64,000 nt of DNA from Xanthomonas codiaei (lineage in GTDB: Bacteria > Pseudomonadota > Gammaproteobacteria > Xanthomonadales > Xanthomonadaceae). A program made the position numbers and the translations under genes. The stretch covers positions 1 to 64,000 of the forward strand of contig NZ_MDEC01000026.1 in NCBI RefSeq assembly GCF_002939785.1. Reading direction: 5' to 3'. Numbering within the stretch: the stretch's first letter is position 1; each line of letters begins with the position of its first letter. The notes beneath the pieces are model-generated. The model was not told the DNA's origin. It made no database searches and was given only the letters and a program-made list of their open reading frames with translations. Positions 55,560-64,000 of this stretch are shown here, one piece after another.

Positions 55560-56918
55560 ATGGGTGATTTCATCGGGTCGGTCTGGTGGATGATCGTCAG
55601 CCTGGGTGTGTTGGTGACCTTTCATGAATTCGGGCACTTCTGGGTCGCACGCCGCTGCGGCGTCAAGGTGCTGCGTTTCTCGGTGGGCTTCGGCAAACCG
55701 TTGTGGATGCGCCGCGACCGCCACGGTACCGAGTTCGTGGTGGCAGCGATTCCGCTGGGCGGCTACGTCAGGATGCTGGACGAACGCGAAGGCGACGTGC
55801 ACCCGGCCGAGCAGGACCAGGCCTTCAACCGCAAGAGCGTGTGGCAGCGCATCGCGATCGTCGCTGCCGGCCCGATCGCCAACCTGCTGCTGTGCATGGC
55901 GATGCTGTGGGCCATGTTCGTGGTGGGCAAGCAGGACTATTCGGCCACCGTCGGCCGCGCCGACGGTCTGGCCGCCGAAGCCGGGCTGACCCCGGGCGAA
56001 CGCATTGTGCGCATCGACGGGCGCAGCGTAAGCAGCTGGAGCGATGCCAGCATGCAGCTCACCACCGCGGCGATGGACAGGCGCGACATCCAGGTGCAGA
56101 CCAGCGTCGAAGGCGCGGGCAGCCGCGAACATACCCTGCGCCTGTCGCAGCTGCCGGTCGGTTTCGACGAACGCCACGTGGCGTCGCTGGCCGGGATCGG
56201 CTGGCAGTTCATGCTGCAACCGCCGGTGATCGCCGAAGTGGTCCCCGGCTCGGTGGCCGACGGCCTGCTCAAGCCGGGCGACCGCATCGTGGCCATCGAC
56301 GGCCAGCCGATCCGCTCGGCCGAGGACATCATTCCGCAGGTGCAGGCGCTGGGCGAGCACGGCGGCCTGGGCATGATCGAGGTGGCGCGCAAGGGCGAAC
56401 AGGGCGAAGACCGGCTGGCGCTGGAGATCGCCCCACGCAAGTCGCCGCAGGGCCAGTGGATGATCGGCATCCGCCCGGCCGCAGCGCCCGCCCCGGCGTA
56501 CGACAGCCGCCAGCAGTACGGTCTATTTGCCGCGGTGCCTGCGGCGATCCGCGAAACCGGCCGGATGACCACCGATTCGCTGGGCATGATGAAGCGCATG
56601 TTGACCGGCCAGGCTTCGGTGAAGAACATTTCCGGCCCGGTGACCATCGCGCGCGCCGCCAATGCCTCGGCCGAACGCGGGCTCGACTGGTTCCTGTATT
56701 TCCTCGGTCTGCTGTCGCTGAGCCTGGCGATCATCAACCTGATGCCCATCCCGATCTTGGACGGGGGGCATCTGCTGTATTACCTTATTGAGTTGGTCAA
56801 GGGCAGCCCGATCAGCGAGCGGGCCATGATTGCCGGGCAATATGTCGGCCTCGCGGTCCTGGCAGGGCTGATGGGACTGGCGTTCTACAACGACATTCTT
56901 GGCCTGGTTACACGATGA
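55560..56918 (+). CDS. rseP: Site-2 zinc protease RseP
   Basis: This 452-residue inner membrane protease cuts anti-sigma factors such as RseA to release sigma-E, and clears signal peptide remnants. The zinc motif HEFGH is at residues 22-26 in helix 1, and the second motif LMPIPILDGGHLLYYLIE is near the C-terminus. Two PDZ domains lie between them (GLTPGERIVRIDGRSV and VADGLLKPGDRIVAIDGQPI). ATG 55560 gives the normal family start. The stop overlaps a possible bamA start. Confidence 0.97.
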   Translation: MGDFIGSVWWMIVSLGVLVTFHEFGHFWVARRCGVKVLRFSVGFGKPLWMRRDRHGTEFVVAAIPLGGYVRMLDEREGDVHPAEQDQAFNRKSVWQRIAIVAAGPIANLLLCMAMLWAMFVVGKQDYSATVGRADGLAAEAGLTPGERIVRIDGRSVSSWSDASMQLTTAAMDRRDIQVQTSVEGAGSREHTLRLSQLPVGFDERHVASLAGIGWQFMLQPPVIAEVVPGSVADGLLKPGDRIVAIDGQPIRSAEDIIPQVQALGEHGGLGMIEVARKGEQGEDRLALEIAPRKSPQGQWMIGIRPAAAPAPAYDSRQQYGLFAAVPAAIRETGRMTTDSLGMMKRMLTGQASVKNISGPVTIARAANASAERGLDWFLYFLGLLSLSLAIINLMPIPILDGGHLLYYLIELVKGSPISERAMIAGQYVGLAVLAGLMGLAFYNDILGLVTR

Positions 56919-57001
56919 AGCTGCTCCACTCTTTCCGCCTGTTGTCGTCGTCATACGCCGGCATCCAGCAACACCCGAAATCGACTCCAACCGGATGTGA
57001 C

Positions 57002-59407
57002 ATGACGCGTCTTCCCACTCGCCGCTTGCTTGCCCTCGCTCTTGCCGCCGGCCTCAGCCTGCCAGCCGTTGCCCTGGCCGCCGAGCCGTTCGTTGCCAGC
57101 GACATCCGCGTCGATGGCCTGCAGCGCATTGCATCCGGCACCGTGTTCACCTATCTGCCGGTGAACCGCGGCGACACCGTGGACGATGCCAAGGTGGCCG
57201 ATTCGATCCGCGCGCTCTACCGCACCGGTTTCTTCGAGGACGTACAGCTGGACCGCCAGGGCAACATCCTGGTCATCACCGTCAAGGAGCGGCCGGCGAT
57301 CAACAAGCTCACCGTGACCGGCAACAAGGACATCAAGTCCGAGGAGCTGCTCAAGGGCCTGGGCGACATCGGCCTGTCCGAAGGCGGAACCTTCGACCGC
57401 CTGAGCCTGGACCGCGTGACCCAGGAACTGACCCGCCAGTACAACAACCGCGGCAAGTACAACGTGGAGATCACCCCGACGGTGAGCCCGCTGGACCGCA
57501 ACCGCGTCGATGTGGCCATCGCGATCAAGGAAGGCAAGGCGGCCAAGATCCGCCACGTCAACCTGATCGGTACGGAAAAGTTCGCCAACGAGGACATCCT
57601 GGAGAACTGGGAATCCAAGGAGCACAACTGGGCCTCGTGGTATCGCCGCGACGACCAGTACTCCAAGGAAAAGATGTCCGGCGACCTGGAGAAGCTCAAT
57701 TCCTGGTACCTGGACCGCGGCTACGTGGACTTCAGCATCGATTCCACCCAGGTGTCGATCAGCCCGGACAAGCGCGACATGTTCGTCAGCGCCGGCGTCA
57801 CCGAGGGCGAGCAGTACAAGATTTCCGAGATCAAAGTCACCGGCGACACCGTGCTGCCGCAGGCCGACATCGAGCGCCTGGTGATCCCCAAGGCCGGCGA
57901 CATCTTCTCGCGTGCGCTGCTGGAGTACACCTCCGATGCGATCACCAATACGCTGAGCAACGTCGGTTACGCATTCGCCAAGGTCAATCCGATCCCGACC
58001 CCGAACCGCGAGGACCGCACCGTTGCGGTCAACCTGCAGGTGGTGCCCGGCCCGCGCGTGACCGTGCGCCGCATCCTCTACAAGGGCAACAGCCGCACCT
58101 CCGACGAGGTCTTGCGCCGCGAAATGCGCCAGTTCGAGAACACCTGGTATTCGCAGGCGGCGATCGACCGTTCCAAGATCCGTCTGCAGCGTCTGGGCTA
58201 CTTCGAGTCGGTGAACGTGGAAACCCCCGCGGTGCCCGGCAGCAACGACCAGGTGGACGTGGTCTACGACGTCAAGGAAACCACCTCCGGCAGCTTCGTG
58301 TTCGGCCTGGGCTTCTCGCAGGCCTTCGGCGTGACCACCTCGGTGCAGTTGTCGCAGAACAACTTCCTGGGCGGCGGCAACCGGGTGGCGGTGGAAGCCT
58401 CGCGCAGCACCTTCCAGCAGCGCTATGCGTTCTCCTACACCAATCCGTTCTTTACCGACGACGGCGTGTCGCTGGGCTACAACCTGTCCTGGCGCTCGCT
58501 GGACTACTCGGACTTCAACACCGCGCAGTTCAACAGCAAGAACGGTTCGGCGCAGGTGATCTTCGGCGTGCCGATCACCGAAAACGACACCGTGTCGGCG
58601 ATGGTGGGCGTGGACAGCAACCAGATCACCACCTTCCCCGGTACCACGCCGCAGGCGATCGTGGACTACATCCGGGCGGTGGGCACGGATACCTTCAAGG
58701 CCGTGCGCACCGAATTCGGTTGGGCGCGCGACACCCGCAACGACTTCTTCATGCCGACCCGCGGCATGTACCAGCGCGTCGGCCTGGAGACCACCCTGCC
58801 CGGCTCCACGGTCGAGTACTACAAGCTCAACTACCAGATCTCCAACTACTGGCCGATCATCCCGGCGCTGGTACTGAACACCCGCTTCGAGCTCGGCTAC
58901 GGCGACAGCTACGGCAAGGACAGCACGCGCGACATCTGCGGCGTGGTCAACAATGCAACCCTGACCGAGCAGGCCTGCAACGGCAGCAACCTCATCCGCA
59001 GCGTCACCGCCACCGGGCTGCCGTTCTACGAGAACTTCTACGCCGGCGGCACCAACTCGGTGCGCGGCTTCGAAGACAACACCCTGGGCCCGCGCTCGGA
59101 ACCCATCAACGGCTTCACCCGCGGCCAGCCGCTGGGTGGATCGTTCAAGACCGTCGGTTCGGTGGAAATGTATTTCCCGAAGCTATTCGACAGCCCCTCG
59201 GCGCGCATCTCGGCGTTCTTCGATTTCGGCAACGTCTATAGCGGCGTGGACAACTTCAAGGCCAACGAGCTGCGTGCCTCCACCGGTGTGGCGCTGTTGT
59301 GGCGCGCCCCGGTCGGCCCCATTTCGATCAGCTATGCGTTTCCGCTGAAGAAGGAAGACAACGACGAAATCGAGCGTCTGCAGTTCACCTTCGGCGGCCA
59401 GTTCTAA
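57002..59407 (+). CDS. bamA: Outer membrane protein assembly factor BamA
   Basis: The protein has 801 residues from ATG 57002. The signal peptide (RLLALALAAGLSLPAVALA) precedes five POTRA domains (residues about 25-420, opening FVASDIRVDGLQRIASGTVF) and the 16-strand barrel. The conserved loop 6 motif VRGF is at residues 687-690, and the last residue is Phe (FTFGGQF). It inserts outer membrane proteins such as the usher and TonB receptor in this window. An ATG at 56915 overlaps the rseP stop and would add 29 residues before the signal peptide; I prefer 57002 because its signal peptide is standard. Confidence 0.97.
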   Translation: MTRLPTRRLLALALAAGLSLPAVALAAEPFVASDIRVDGLQRIASGTVFTYLPVNRGDTVDDAKVADSIRALYRTGFFEDVQLDRQGNILVITVKERPAINKLTVTGNKDIKSEELLKGLGDIGLSEGGTFDRLSLDRVTQELTRQYNNRGKYNVEITPTVSPLDRNRVDVAIAIKEGKAAKIRHVNLIGTEKFANEDILENWESKEHNWASWYRRDDQYSKEKMSGDLEKLNSWYLDRGYVDFSIDSTQVSISPDKRDMFVSAGVTEGEQYKISEIKVTGDTVLPQADIERLVIPKAGDIFSRALLEYTSDAITNTLSNVGYAFAKVNPIPTPNREDRTVAVNLQVVPGPRVTVRRILYKGNSRTSDEVLRREMRQFENTWYSQAAIDRSKIRLQRLGYFESVNVETPAVPGSNDQVDVVYDVKETTSGSFVFGLGFSQAFGVTTSVQLSQNNFLGGGNRVAVEASRSTFQQRYAFSYTNPFFTDDGVSLGYNLSWRSLDYSDFNTAQFNSKNGSAQVIFGVPITENDTVSAMVGVDSNQITTFPGTTPQAIVDYIRAVGTDTFKAVRTEFGWARDTRNDFFMPTRGMYQRVGLETTLPGSTVEYYKLNYQISNYWPIIPALVLNTRFELGYGDSYGKDSTRDICGVVNNATLTEQACNGSNLIRSVTATGLPFYENFYAGGTNSVRGFEDNTLGPRSEPINGFTRGQPLGGSFKTVGSVEMYFPKLFDSPSARISAFFDFGNVYSGVDNFKANELRASTGVALLWRAPVGPISISYAFPLKKEDNDEIERLQFTFGGQF

Positions 59408-59419
59408 GATTGGCACGCA

Positions 59420-59461
59420 AAACAATGGCGGCCCGGTCGCTCGGGCCGCCATTGTTTGTTT
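59420..59461. terminator. Terminator between bamA and the convergent small gene
   Basis: AAACAATGGCGGCCCG pairs perfectly with CGGGCCGCCATTGTTT (16 bp) around GTCGCT, followed by GTTTG. The flanking A and T make it usable from both sides. Confidence 0.88.
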
Positions 59462-59484
59462 GAACAACCCGATGCGAAACAGCC

Positions 59485-59676
59485 TCAGAAGTAGTCGCTC
59501 CAGACCTTGCCCAGGCAGCTGGCGGTGGCGCTCCAATCGGATGAGTCCACGCATTGCACCTGCTGGTCCCAGAAGCTCTGCGCATCGGCACGCTGCTGCG
59601 CGAAATCGTCGGCCGATGCGCTGCTGACAGCGCCCAGCAGGATCACACCGGCGAACATGGAGAGGAGGGATTTCAT
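59485..59676 (-). CDS. Small secreted protein of unknown function
   Basis: This 63-residue precursor starts at ATG 59676, with AGGAAG upstream. The signal peptide is KSLLSMFAGVILLGAVSSASA, giving a mature protein of about 40 residues rich in Asp, Gln, Ser and Trp with two Cys (VQCVDSS and ASCLGK), which may form one disulfide. I recognise no family. It lies on the opposite strand between bamA and lpxD, the place where E. coli has skp. Confidence 0.7.
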   Translation of the reverse strand: MKSLLSMFAGVILLGAVSSASADDFAQQRADAQSFWDQQVQCVDSSDWSATASCLGKVWSDYF

Positions 59677-59803
59677 ATGCTTCTTCCTGGGTTAGCCGCG
59701 CGGTTGCGGCCAGGCAACAGATACGCCTGACTGTTTAGCGCATTCTTGGCAATGTTTTTTTTCCGTAAAAACAGCCACTTACTGTTTACGCGAGGTTCAC
59801 CTG

Positions 59804-60817
59804 ATGCCGTTGACCGCCAGTGCGATTGCCGAACAATTTGGTCTGACCGTCGTTGGCGACGGCGCGACCGAGGTCACCGGGGTGGCGACGCTGGCGCACG
59901 CCGGCGCAGGCCAGCTGAGCTTCCTGTCCAATCCGCGTTACCGGCCGCAATTGGCTGACACCCGGGCCGCCGTGGTCGTGGTGCGCGCCGAGGATGCCGA
60001 GGCCGCGCGCGGCACCGTGCTGGTCGCCAAGGACCCGTATACGGCGTTCGCCAAGATTGCGGCGCTGTTCGACGTGGCGCCGGTGCGTGCACCTGGCATC
60101 CACCCGTCGGCCGTGATCGATCCCAGCGCGCAGGTTTCGCCGGGCGCGCATGTCGGCCCGTTCGTCAGCATCGGCGCGCGCAGCCGCGTGGGCGATGGCT
60201 GCGTGATCGGCACCGGCAGCATCATCGGCGAGGACTGCGTGGTGGACGACGGCAGCGAACTGCTCGCCCGGGTCACCCTGGTCACCCGGGTGCGCCTGGG
60301 CAAGCGCGTGCGCATCCATCCGGGCGCGGTGATCGGCGCGGACGGCTTCGGCCTGGCGATGGACGCCGGCCACTGGATCAAGGTGCCGCAGCTCGGCGGC
60401 GTGGTCATCGGCGACGATAGCGAGATCGGCGCCAACACCTGCATCGACCGCGGCGCACTGGAAGACACCGTGCTGGAAGAAGACGTGCGCGTGGATAATC
60501 TGGTGCAGATCGCGCACAACTGCCGCATCGGCGCCCATAGCGCCATCGCCGGCTGCACCGGCATTGCCGGCAGCGCCAAGATCGGCCGCTATTGCCTGCT
60601 TGGCGGGCATGTGGGCGTAGTCGGCCACCTGGAGATCTGCGACAAGGTGGTGATCACCGGCAAGTCGGTGGTGCGCAATTCCATCCATGAGCCGGGCGAG
60701 TATTCGTCCGGCACCCCTCTCACCGACAACCGCACGTGGCGCAAGAATGCCGCGCGCTTCAAACAACTCGATGCGCTGGCAAGGCGCATCCTGGCTGTGG
60801 GCAAGGAGAACGCATGA
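59804..60817 (+). CDS. lpxD: UDP-3-O-acylglucosamine N-acyltransferase
   Basis: This 337-residue trimer of left-handed beta-helices adds the second 3-hydroxyacyl chain in lipid A synthesis. The N-terminal uridine-binding domain (LTASAIAEQFGLTVVGDG, LSFLSNPRYRPQL) is followed by hexapeptide repeats (IHPSAVIDPSAQVSPGAHVGPFVSIGA) with the catalytic His in NLVQIAHNCRIG. The region upstream has CTGTTTA-G/C-CG repeats. It overlaps fabZ by four bases and leads a lipid A operon. Confidence 0.98.
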   Translation: MPLTASAIAEQFGLTVVGDGATEVTGVATLAHAGAGQLSFLSNPRYRPQLADTRAAVVVVRAEDAEAARGTVLVAKDPYTAFAKIAALFDVAPVRAPGIHPSAVIDPSAQVSPGAHVGPFVSIGARSRVGDGCVIGTGSIIGEDCVVDDGSELLARVTLVTRVRLGKRVRIHPGAVIGADGFGLAMDAGHWIKVPQLGGVVIGDDSEIGANTCIDRGALEDTVLEEDVRVDNLVQIAHNCRIGAHSAIAGCTGIAGSAKIGRYCLLGGHVGVVGHLEICDKVVITGKSVVRNSIHEPGEYSSGTPLTDNRTWRKNAARFKQLDALARRILAVGKENA

Positions 60818-61275
60818 GTCACCCCGTTTATGAGCTGCCGATCGACGTCAACCAGATCCAGACGCTGATCCCGCATCGCTACCCGTTCCTGCTGATCGAC
60901 CGGGTCATCGAGCTGGACCTGGATGCCAAGCGCATCGTCGGCCAGAAAAACGTCAGCATCAACGAGCCGTTCTTCCAGGGCCACTTTCCGACCCGCCCGG
61001 TGATGCCCGGCGTGCTGATCATCGAAGCGCTGGCGCAGGCCGGCGGCGTGATGACCCAGCTCGGCCTGGGGCGCGATGCGCTGTCCAAGCTGTTCTACAT
61101 GGTCAAGGTCGACAACGCCCGCTTCAACAAGCAGGTGGTGCCGGGCGACGTGCTGATCCTGGACGTGCAGATGAAGCGGCTGATCCGCAACATGGGATGC
61201 TATTACGGCGAGGCCAAGGTCAACGGCGAAGTCGTGGCCAGCGCGGAAGTCATGTGCGCCGGCGCCAGGGAATAA
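60814..61275 (+). CDS. fabZ: 3-hydroxyacyl-ACP dehydratase
   Basis: This 153-residue hotdog-fold enzyme of fatty acid elongation has catalytic His57 and Glu71 in [20 protein letters not shown]. It competes with the lipid A enzymes for 3-hydroxyacyl-ACP, which explains its conserved place between lpxD and lpxA. ATG 60814 overlaps the lpxD stop by four bases, after GGAG. Confidence 0.98.
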   Translation: MSHPVYELPIDVNQIQTLIPHRYPFLLIDRVIELDLDAKRIVGQKNVSINEPFFQGHFPTRPVMPGVLIIEALAQAGGVMTQLGLGRDALSKLFYMVKVDNARFNKQVVPGDVLILDVQMKRLIRNMGCYYGEAKVNGEVVASAEVMCAGARE

Positions 61276-61298
61276 TCCGTTTTTGGAGATGAGAGACG

Positions 61299-62090
61299 AT
61301 GCGTGATCAGGCACCCTTGATTCATCCCACCGCCGTCATCGATCCCGCGGCGCGACTGGCCGACGATGTGCGCGTCGGCGCGTTCTGCCTGATCGGCGCC
61401 GATGTGGAGATCGGCGCCGGTACCGAGGTGGGGCCGCATTGCTCGATCCACGGCCCTACCCGGATCGGTCGCAACAACCGCTTCATCGGCCATGCGGCGA
61501 TCGGCGGCGAGCCACAGGACAAAAAATATGCCGGTGAGCGCACCGAACTGGTGATTGGCGACGGCAACGTGATCCGCGAGTTCGTCACCATCAATCGCGG
61601 CACCGGCGGCGGCGGCGGCATCACCGTGATCGGCAACGACAACTGGATGCTGGCCTACACGCACGTCGCGCACGACTGCCACGTCGGCAACCATTGCGTG
61701 TTTTCCAACAACACCACGCTGGCCGGCCACGTTACCGTGGGCGACTACGTGATCATCAGCGGCTTTGCCGGTGCGCATCAGTTCTGCCGCATCGGCGCGC
61801 ACGCCTTCCTGGGCATGGGCGCGCTGACCAACGGCGACGTGCCGCCGTTCACCATGGTCGGCAGCGACTCGCTGGGCCGCCCGCGCGGCATCAACAGCGA
61901 AGGCCTCAAGCGCCGCGGCTTCGATGCCGAGCGCATCACCGCGATCAAGCGCGCCTACCGCACGCTGTACGTCGCCGGTCTGCCGCTGGCCGACGCCAAG
62001 GCGCAACTGGCCGAACAGGCCAAGGACAGCGAAGACGTCCGCGGCATGCTGGAGTTCATCGAAGCGGCGGAAAGGCCGTTGCTGCGATGA
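61299..62090 (+). CDS. lpxA: UDP-N-acetylglucosamine acyltransferase
   Basis: This 263-residue enzyme catalyses the first step of lipid A synthesis. The hexapeptide beta-helix begins [27 protein letters not shown]. The catalytic His is in [21 protein letters not shown], and the conserved [11 protein letters not shown] and C-terminal helical domain ([15 protein letters not shown]) are present. Length matches E. coli (262). Its TGA overlaps the lpxB ATG by four bases. Confidence 0.98.
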   Translation: MRDQAPLIHPTAVIDPAARLADDVRVGAFCLIGADVEIGAGTEVGPHCSIHGPTRIGRNNRFIGHAAIGGEPQDKKYAGERTELVIGDGNVIREFVTINRGTGGGGGITVIGNDNWMLAYTHVAHDCHVGNHCVFSNNTTLAGHVTVGDYVIISGFAGAHQFCRIGAHAFLGMGALTNGDVPPFTMVGSDSLGRPRGINSEGLKRRGFDAERITAIKRAYRTLYVAGLPLADAKAQLAEQAKDSEDVRGMLEFIEAAERPLLR

Positions 62091-63403
62091 AGACCGGGAT
62101 TCGGGAGTCGGAATTGGGGATGAGCAGCGTTACCTCGCAGCAGGGTGAGGCGGTCATCCCCGCCCTTGCCAATCCCGAATCCCGAATGCCCAATCCCAGC
62201 GCGCGCGGGCGCGCGCCGCGCATCGCGCTGATCGCCGGCGAGGCCTCCGGCGATATCCTGGGCGCGGGCCTGATAGAACAGTTGCGGCTGCGCTACCCCA
62301 ACGCCGAATTCGTAGGCATCGGCGGCGATGCGATGCGTGGCGCGGGCTGCCAGACCTGGTTCGATGCCAGCGAGCTGGCCGTGATGGGCCTGACCGAAGT
62401 GCTGCGCCATCTGCCGCGCCTGCTCAAGCTGCGCAGCGCGTTCCGCGAGCGCGTGCTGGCGTGGAAGCCGGACGTGTTCATCGGCATCGATGCGCCGGAT
62501 TTCAATCTGCCGGTGGAGCGCTGGCTCAAGCAGCGCGGCATCAGGACCGTGCATTACGTCAGCCCCTCGGTGTGGGCCTGGCGCGAAAAGCGTGCGGAAA
62601 AGATCGGCGCCAGCGCCGACCTGGTGCTGTGCCTGTTCCCGATGGAACCGCCGATCTATGCCAAACACGGCGTGGACGCGCGCTTCGTCGGCCACCCGAT
62701 GGCCGACGACATCGCCTACCAGGCCGACCGCGAGGCCGCGCGCGCCACGCTGGGGTTGTCTGCCTCCAGTACCGTGCTGGCGGTGCTGCCGGGCAGCCGG
62801 CATGGCGAGATCAGCCGACTCGGCGACACCTTCTTCCAGGCCGCCTGGCTGGTGTCCGAGCACCTGTCCAACCTGCACGTGCTGGTGCCCGCCGCCAACC
62901 CGGGCTGCAAGCAGTTGCTGGCCGAGCAGCTGTCGCGCTCGTCGCTGCCGGTGATGCGCTCGCACCTGCTCGACGGCCAGGCGCGCACCGCCATGCTGGC
63001 CGCCGACGTGGTGCTGCTGGCCTCCGGCACCGCCACGCTGGAAGCGATGCTGGTCAAGCGCCCGATGGTGGTCGGCTACAAGGTGGCGCCACTGACCTAC
63101 CGCATCGTCAAGACGCTGGGCCTGCTCAAGGTCAACCGCTACGCCCTTCCCAACATCCTGGCCAACGACGACCTCGCCCCGGAGCTGATGCAGGACGACT
63201 GCACCCCGGAACGGCTGTGCGTGGCCCTGCTGGACTGGTTCAAGCACCCGGAAAAGGTCGCCGCCCTGCAACCGCGGTATCTGGCCCTGCATGCCGAACT
63301 GCGCCGCGACGCCTCGGCGCGCGCGGCCGATGCGGTGGCGGAGCTGCTGGAGGGCCGGGATTCGGGAGTGGGGATTCGGGATTCGTCAGGAGCAACAGCA
63401 TGA
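62087..63403 (+). CDS. lpxB: Lipid A disaccharide synthase
   Basis: This GT19 glycosyltransferase has 438 residues; E. coli LpxB has 382. It joins UDP-2,3-diacylglucosamine and lipid X. The core starts at about residue 45 ([22 protein letters not shown]) and runs through [32 protein letters not shown] and [21 protein letters not shown]. The extra 44 N-terminal residues and about 15 C-terminal residues are translations of the GGGATTCGGGA repeat ([27 protein letters not shown]). The ATG at 62087 overlaps lpxA; ATG 62120 is an alternative. Confidence 0.97.
   Translation: MKTGIRESELGMSSVTSQQGEAVIPALANPESRMPNPSARGRAPRIALIAGEASGDILGAGLIEQLRLRYPNAEFVGIGGDAMRGAGCQTWFDASELAVMGLTEVLRHLPRLLKLRSAFRERVLAWKPDVFIGIDAPDFNLPVERWLKQRGIRTVHYVSPSVWAWREKRAEKIGASADLVLCLFPMEPPIYAKHGVDARFVGHPMADDIAYQADREAARATLGLSASSTVLAVLPGSRHGEISRLGDTFFQAAWLVSEHLSNLHVLVPAANPGCKQLLAEQLSRSSLPVMRSHLLDGQARTAMLAADVVLLASGTATLEAMLVKRPMVVGYKVAPLTYRIVKTLGLLKVNRYALPNILANDDLAPELMQDDCTPERLCVALLDWFKHPEKVAALQPRYLALHAELRRDASARAADAVAELLEGRDSGVGIRDSSGATA
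62096..62197 (+). repeat. GGGATTCGGGA-type repeats inside the lpxB 5' end
   Basis: GGGATTCGGGAGTCGGAATT at 62096 and the inverse form AATCCCGAATCCCGAATGCC at 62171 face each other and could pair. Both are translated within the LpxB N-terminal extension. Confidence 0.82.
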
Positions 63404-63465
63404 CCGACCTCCGCCAGCCGCCCTTGTTTGGCCAATCCCAAATCCCGAATGCCGAATCCCGGATT
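63357..63465 (+). repeat. GGGATTCGGGA-type inverted pair across the lpxB-rnhB junction
   Basis: GGGATTCGGGAGTGGGGATT at 63357-63385 and CCAATCCCAAATCCCGAATG onwards at 63432-63465 form an inverted pair enclosing the rnhB ribosome binding site and start codon. Confidence 0.82.
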
Positions 63466-64000
63466 TTGACCGCCGGTGTCGACGAAGCCGGCCGCGGCCC
63501 GCTGGCCGGGCCGGTGGCAGTCGCGGCGGTGGTGTTCGATCCCGGCAAGCCGCGCATCAACGGGCTGGACGATTCCAAGCAACTCACGGCCGAGCGCCGC
63601 GAGCAGTTGTACGCGCGCATCGTCGACCGTGCGCTGGCCTGGTCGGTAGTGTTGATCGACAGCGAGGAGATCGACCGCATCAACATCTACCAGGCCACCA
63701 TGCTCGGCATGCGCCGCGCGGTGGAAGGCGTGGCGCATGTGGCCAGCTTCGCGCGCATCGACGGCAACCGCGTCCCCAAGGGGCTGCCCTGCCCGGCCGA
63801 AGCGCTGATCGGCGGCGATGCGCTGGACCGCGCCATCATGGCCGCCTCGATCGTGGCCAAGGTCACCCGCGACCGCGTGATGCATCAGCTGCATGCACAG
63901 CATCCCGAATACCGCTTCGACCAGCACAAGGGGTACAGCACGCCCACCCACCTGGCCGCCCTGCAGACCCACGGGCCGTGCCCGCAGCATCGCCGCAGCT
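63400..64000 (+). CDS. rnhB: Ribonuclease HII (3' end beyond window)
   Basis: The frame begins at ATG 63400, overlapping the lpxB stop by four bases with AGGAG eight bases upstream, and runs open to the window end (200 codons). RNase HII removes RNA from RNA-DNA hybrids and misinserted ribonucleotides. The catalytic signature [14 protein letters not shown] starts near residue 27 with Asp and Glu, followed by [13 protein letters not shown], the third Asp in [19 protein letters not shown], and [17 protein letters not shown]. The first ~24 residues are an extension partly encoded by the GGGATTCGGGA repeat. The position after lpxB is the ancestral one. Confidence 0.97.
   Translation, partial: MTDLRQPPLFGQSQIPNAESRILTAGVDEAGRGPLAGPVAVAAVVFDPGKPRINGLDDSKQLTAERREQLYARIVDRALAWSVVLIDSEEIDRINIYQATMLGMRRAVEGVAHVASFARIDGNRVPKGLPCPAEALIGGDALDRAIMAASIVAKVTRDRVMHQLHAQHPEYRFDQHKGYSTPTHLAALQTHGPCPQHRRS

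Overview
The window is high-GC gammaproteobacterial chromosome and looks like Xanthomonas (Lysobacteraceae). The evidence is the short GGGATTCGGGA repeats, the abundant palindromic intergenic repeats, the map/rpsB/tsf/pyrH/frr ... lpxB/rnhB core order and the gene complement. Coding density is high and both strands are used. Long antisense ORFs are common because of third-position GC and were not annotated.

Layout. 1-5.7 kb: possible tail of a transposase, glutathione peroxidase, a secreted M3 peptidase, a MarR regulator, a lipoprotein, a small acetyltransferase and a small unknown protein. 5.7-14.3 kb: rhomboid protease, POT peptide transporter, M14 peptidase, GH3 glycosidase, tRNA-Leu(CAG) with its own promoter and terminator, and a serine hydrolase. 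14.3-19.6 kb: an emrRCAB-like multidrug efflux operon (MarR, outer membrane factor, HlyD, MFS) with a palindromic operator. 19.6-28 kb: AraC regulator, parC with a tandemly duplicated 3' end, tpm, bfr and a penicillin acylase homologue. 28-34 kb: TonB siderophore receptor behind a Fur-like box, a beta-helix lipoprotein and asnB. 34-41 kb: the minus-strand series map, glnD, dapD, yffB-like, dapE, leading into asnB. 41.4-47.2 kb: a csu-like (archaic) chaperone-usher pilus cluster inserted between map and rpsB. 47.2-64 kb: rpsB, tsf, an HDOD-GGDEF gene, pyrH, frr, uppS, cdsA, dxr, rseP, bamA, lpxD, fabZ, lpxA, lpxB, and rnhB cut by the window end. This last block makes ribosome components, isoprenoid and phospholipid precursors, the outer membrane assembly machine and lipid A.

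The most notable find is upstream of asnB. A 29-codon reading frame with six Asn codons is followed by a perfect intrinsic terminator, and the 3' end of that frame carries a 14-nt copy of the terminator's 3' arm that can pair with its 5' arm as an antiterminator. This is the layout of a ribosome-mediated attenuator for asparagine synthetase. Other points of interest are a dispersed ~140-150 bp repeat family (five copies, all in 3' flanks of genes), a five-unit 165-bp tandem array between the yffB-like gene and dapD, a DapD carrying an ~85-residue histone-H1-like Lys/Ala tail, a shortened pilin-like subunit in the pilus cluster, and the absence of skp between bamA and lpxD.
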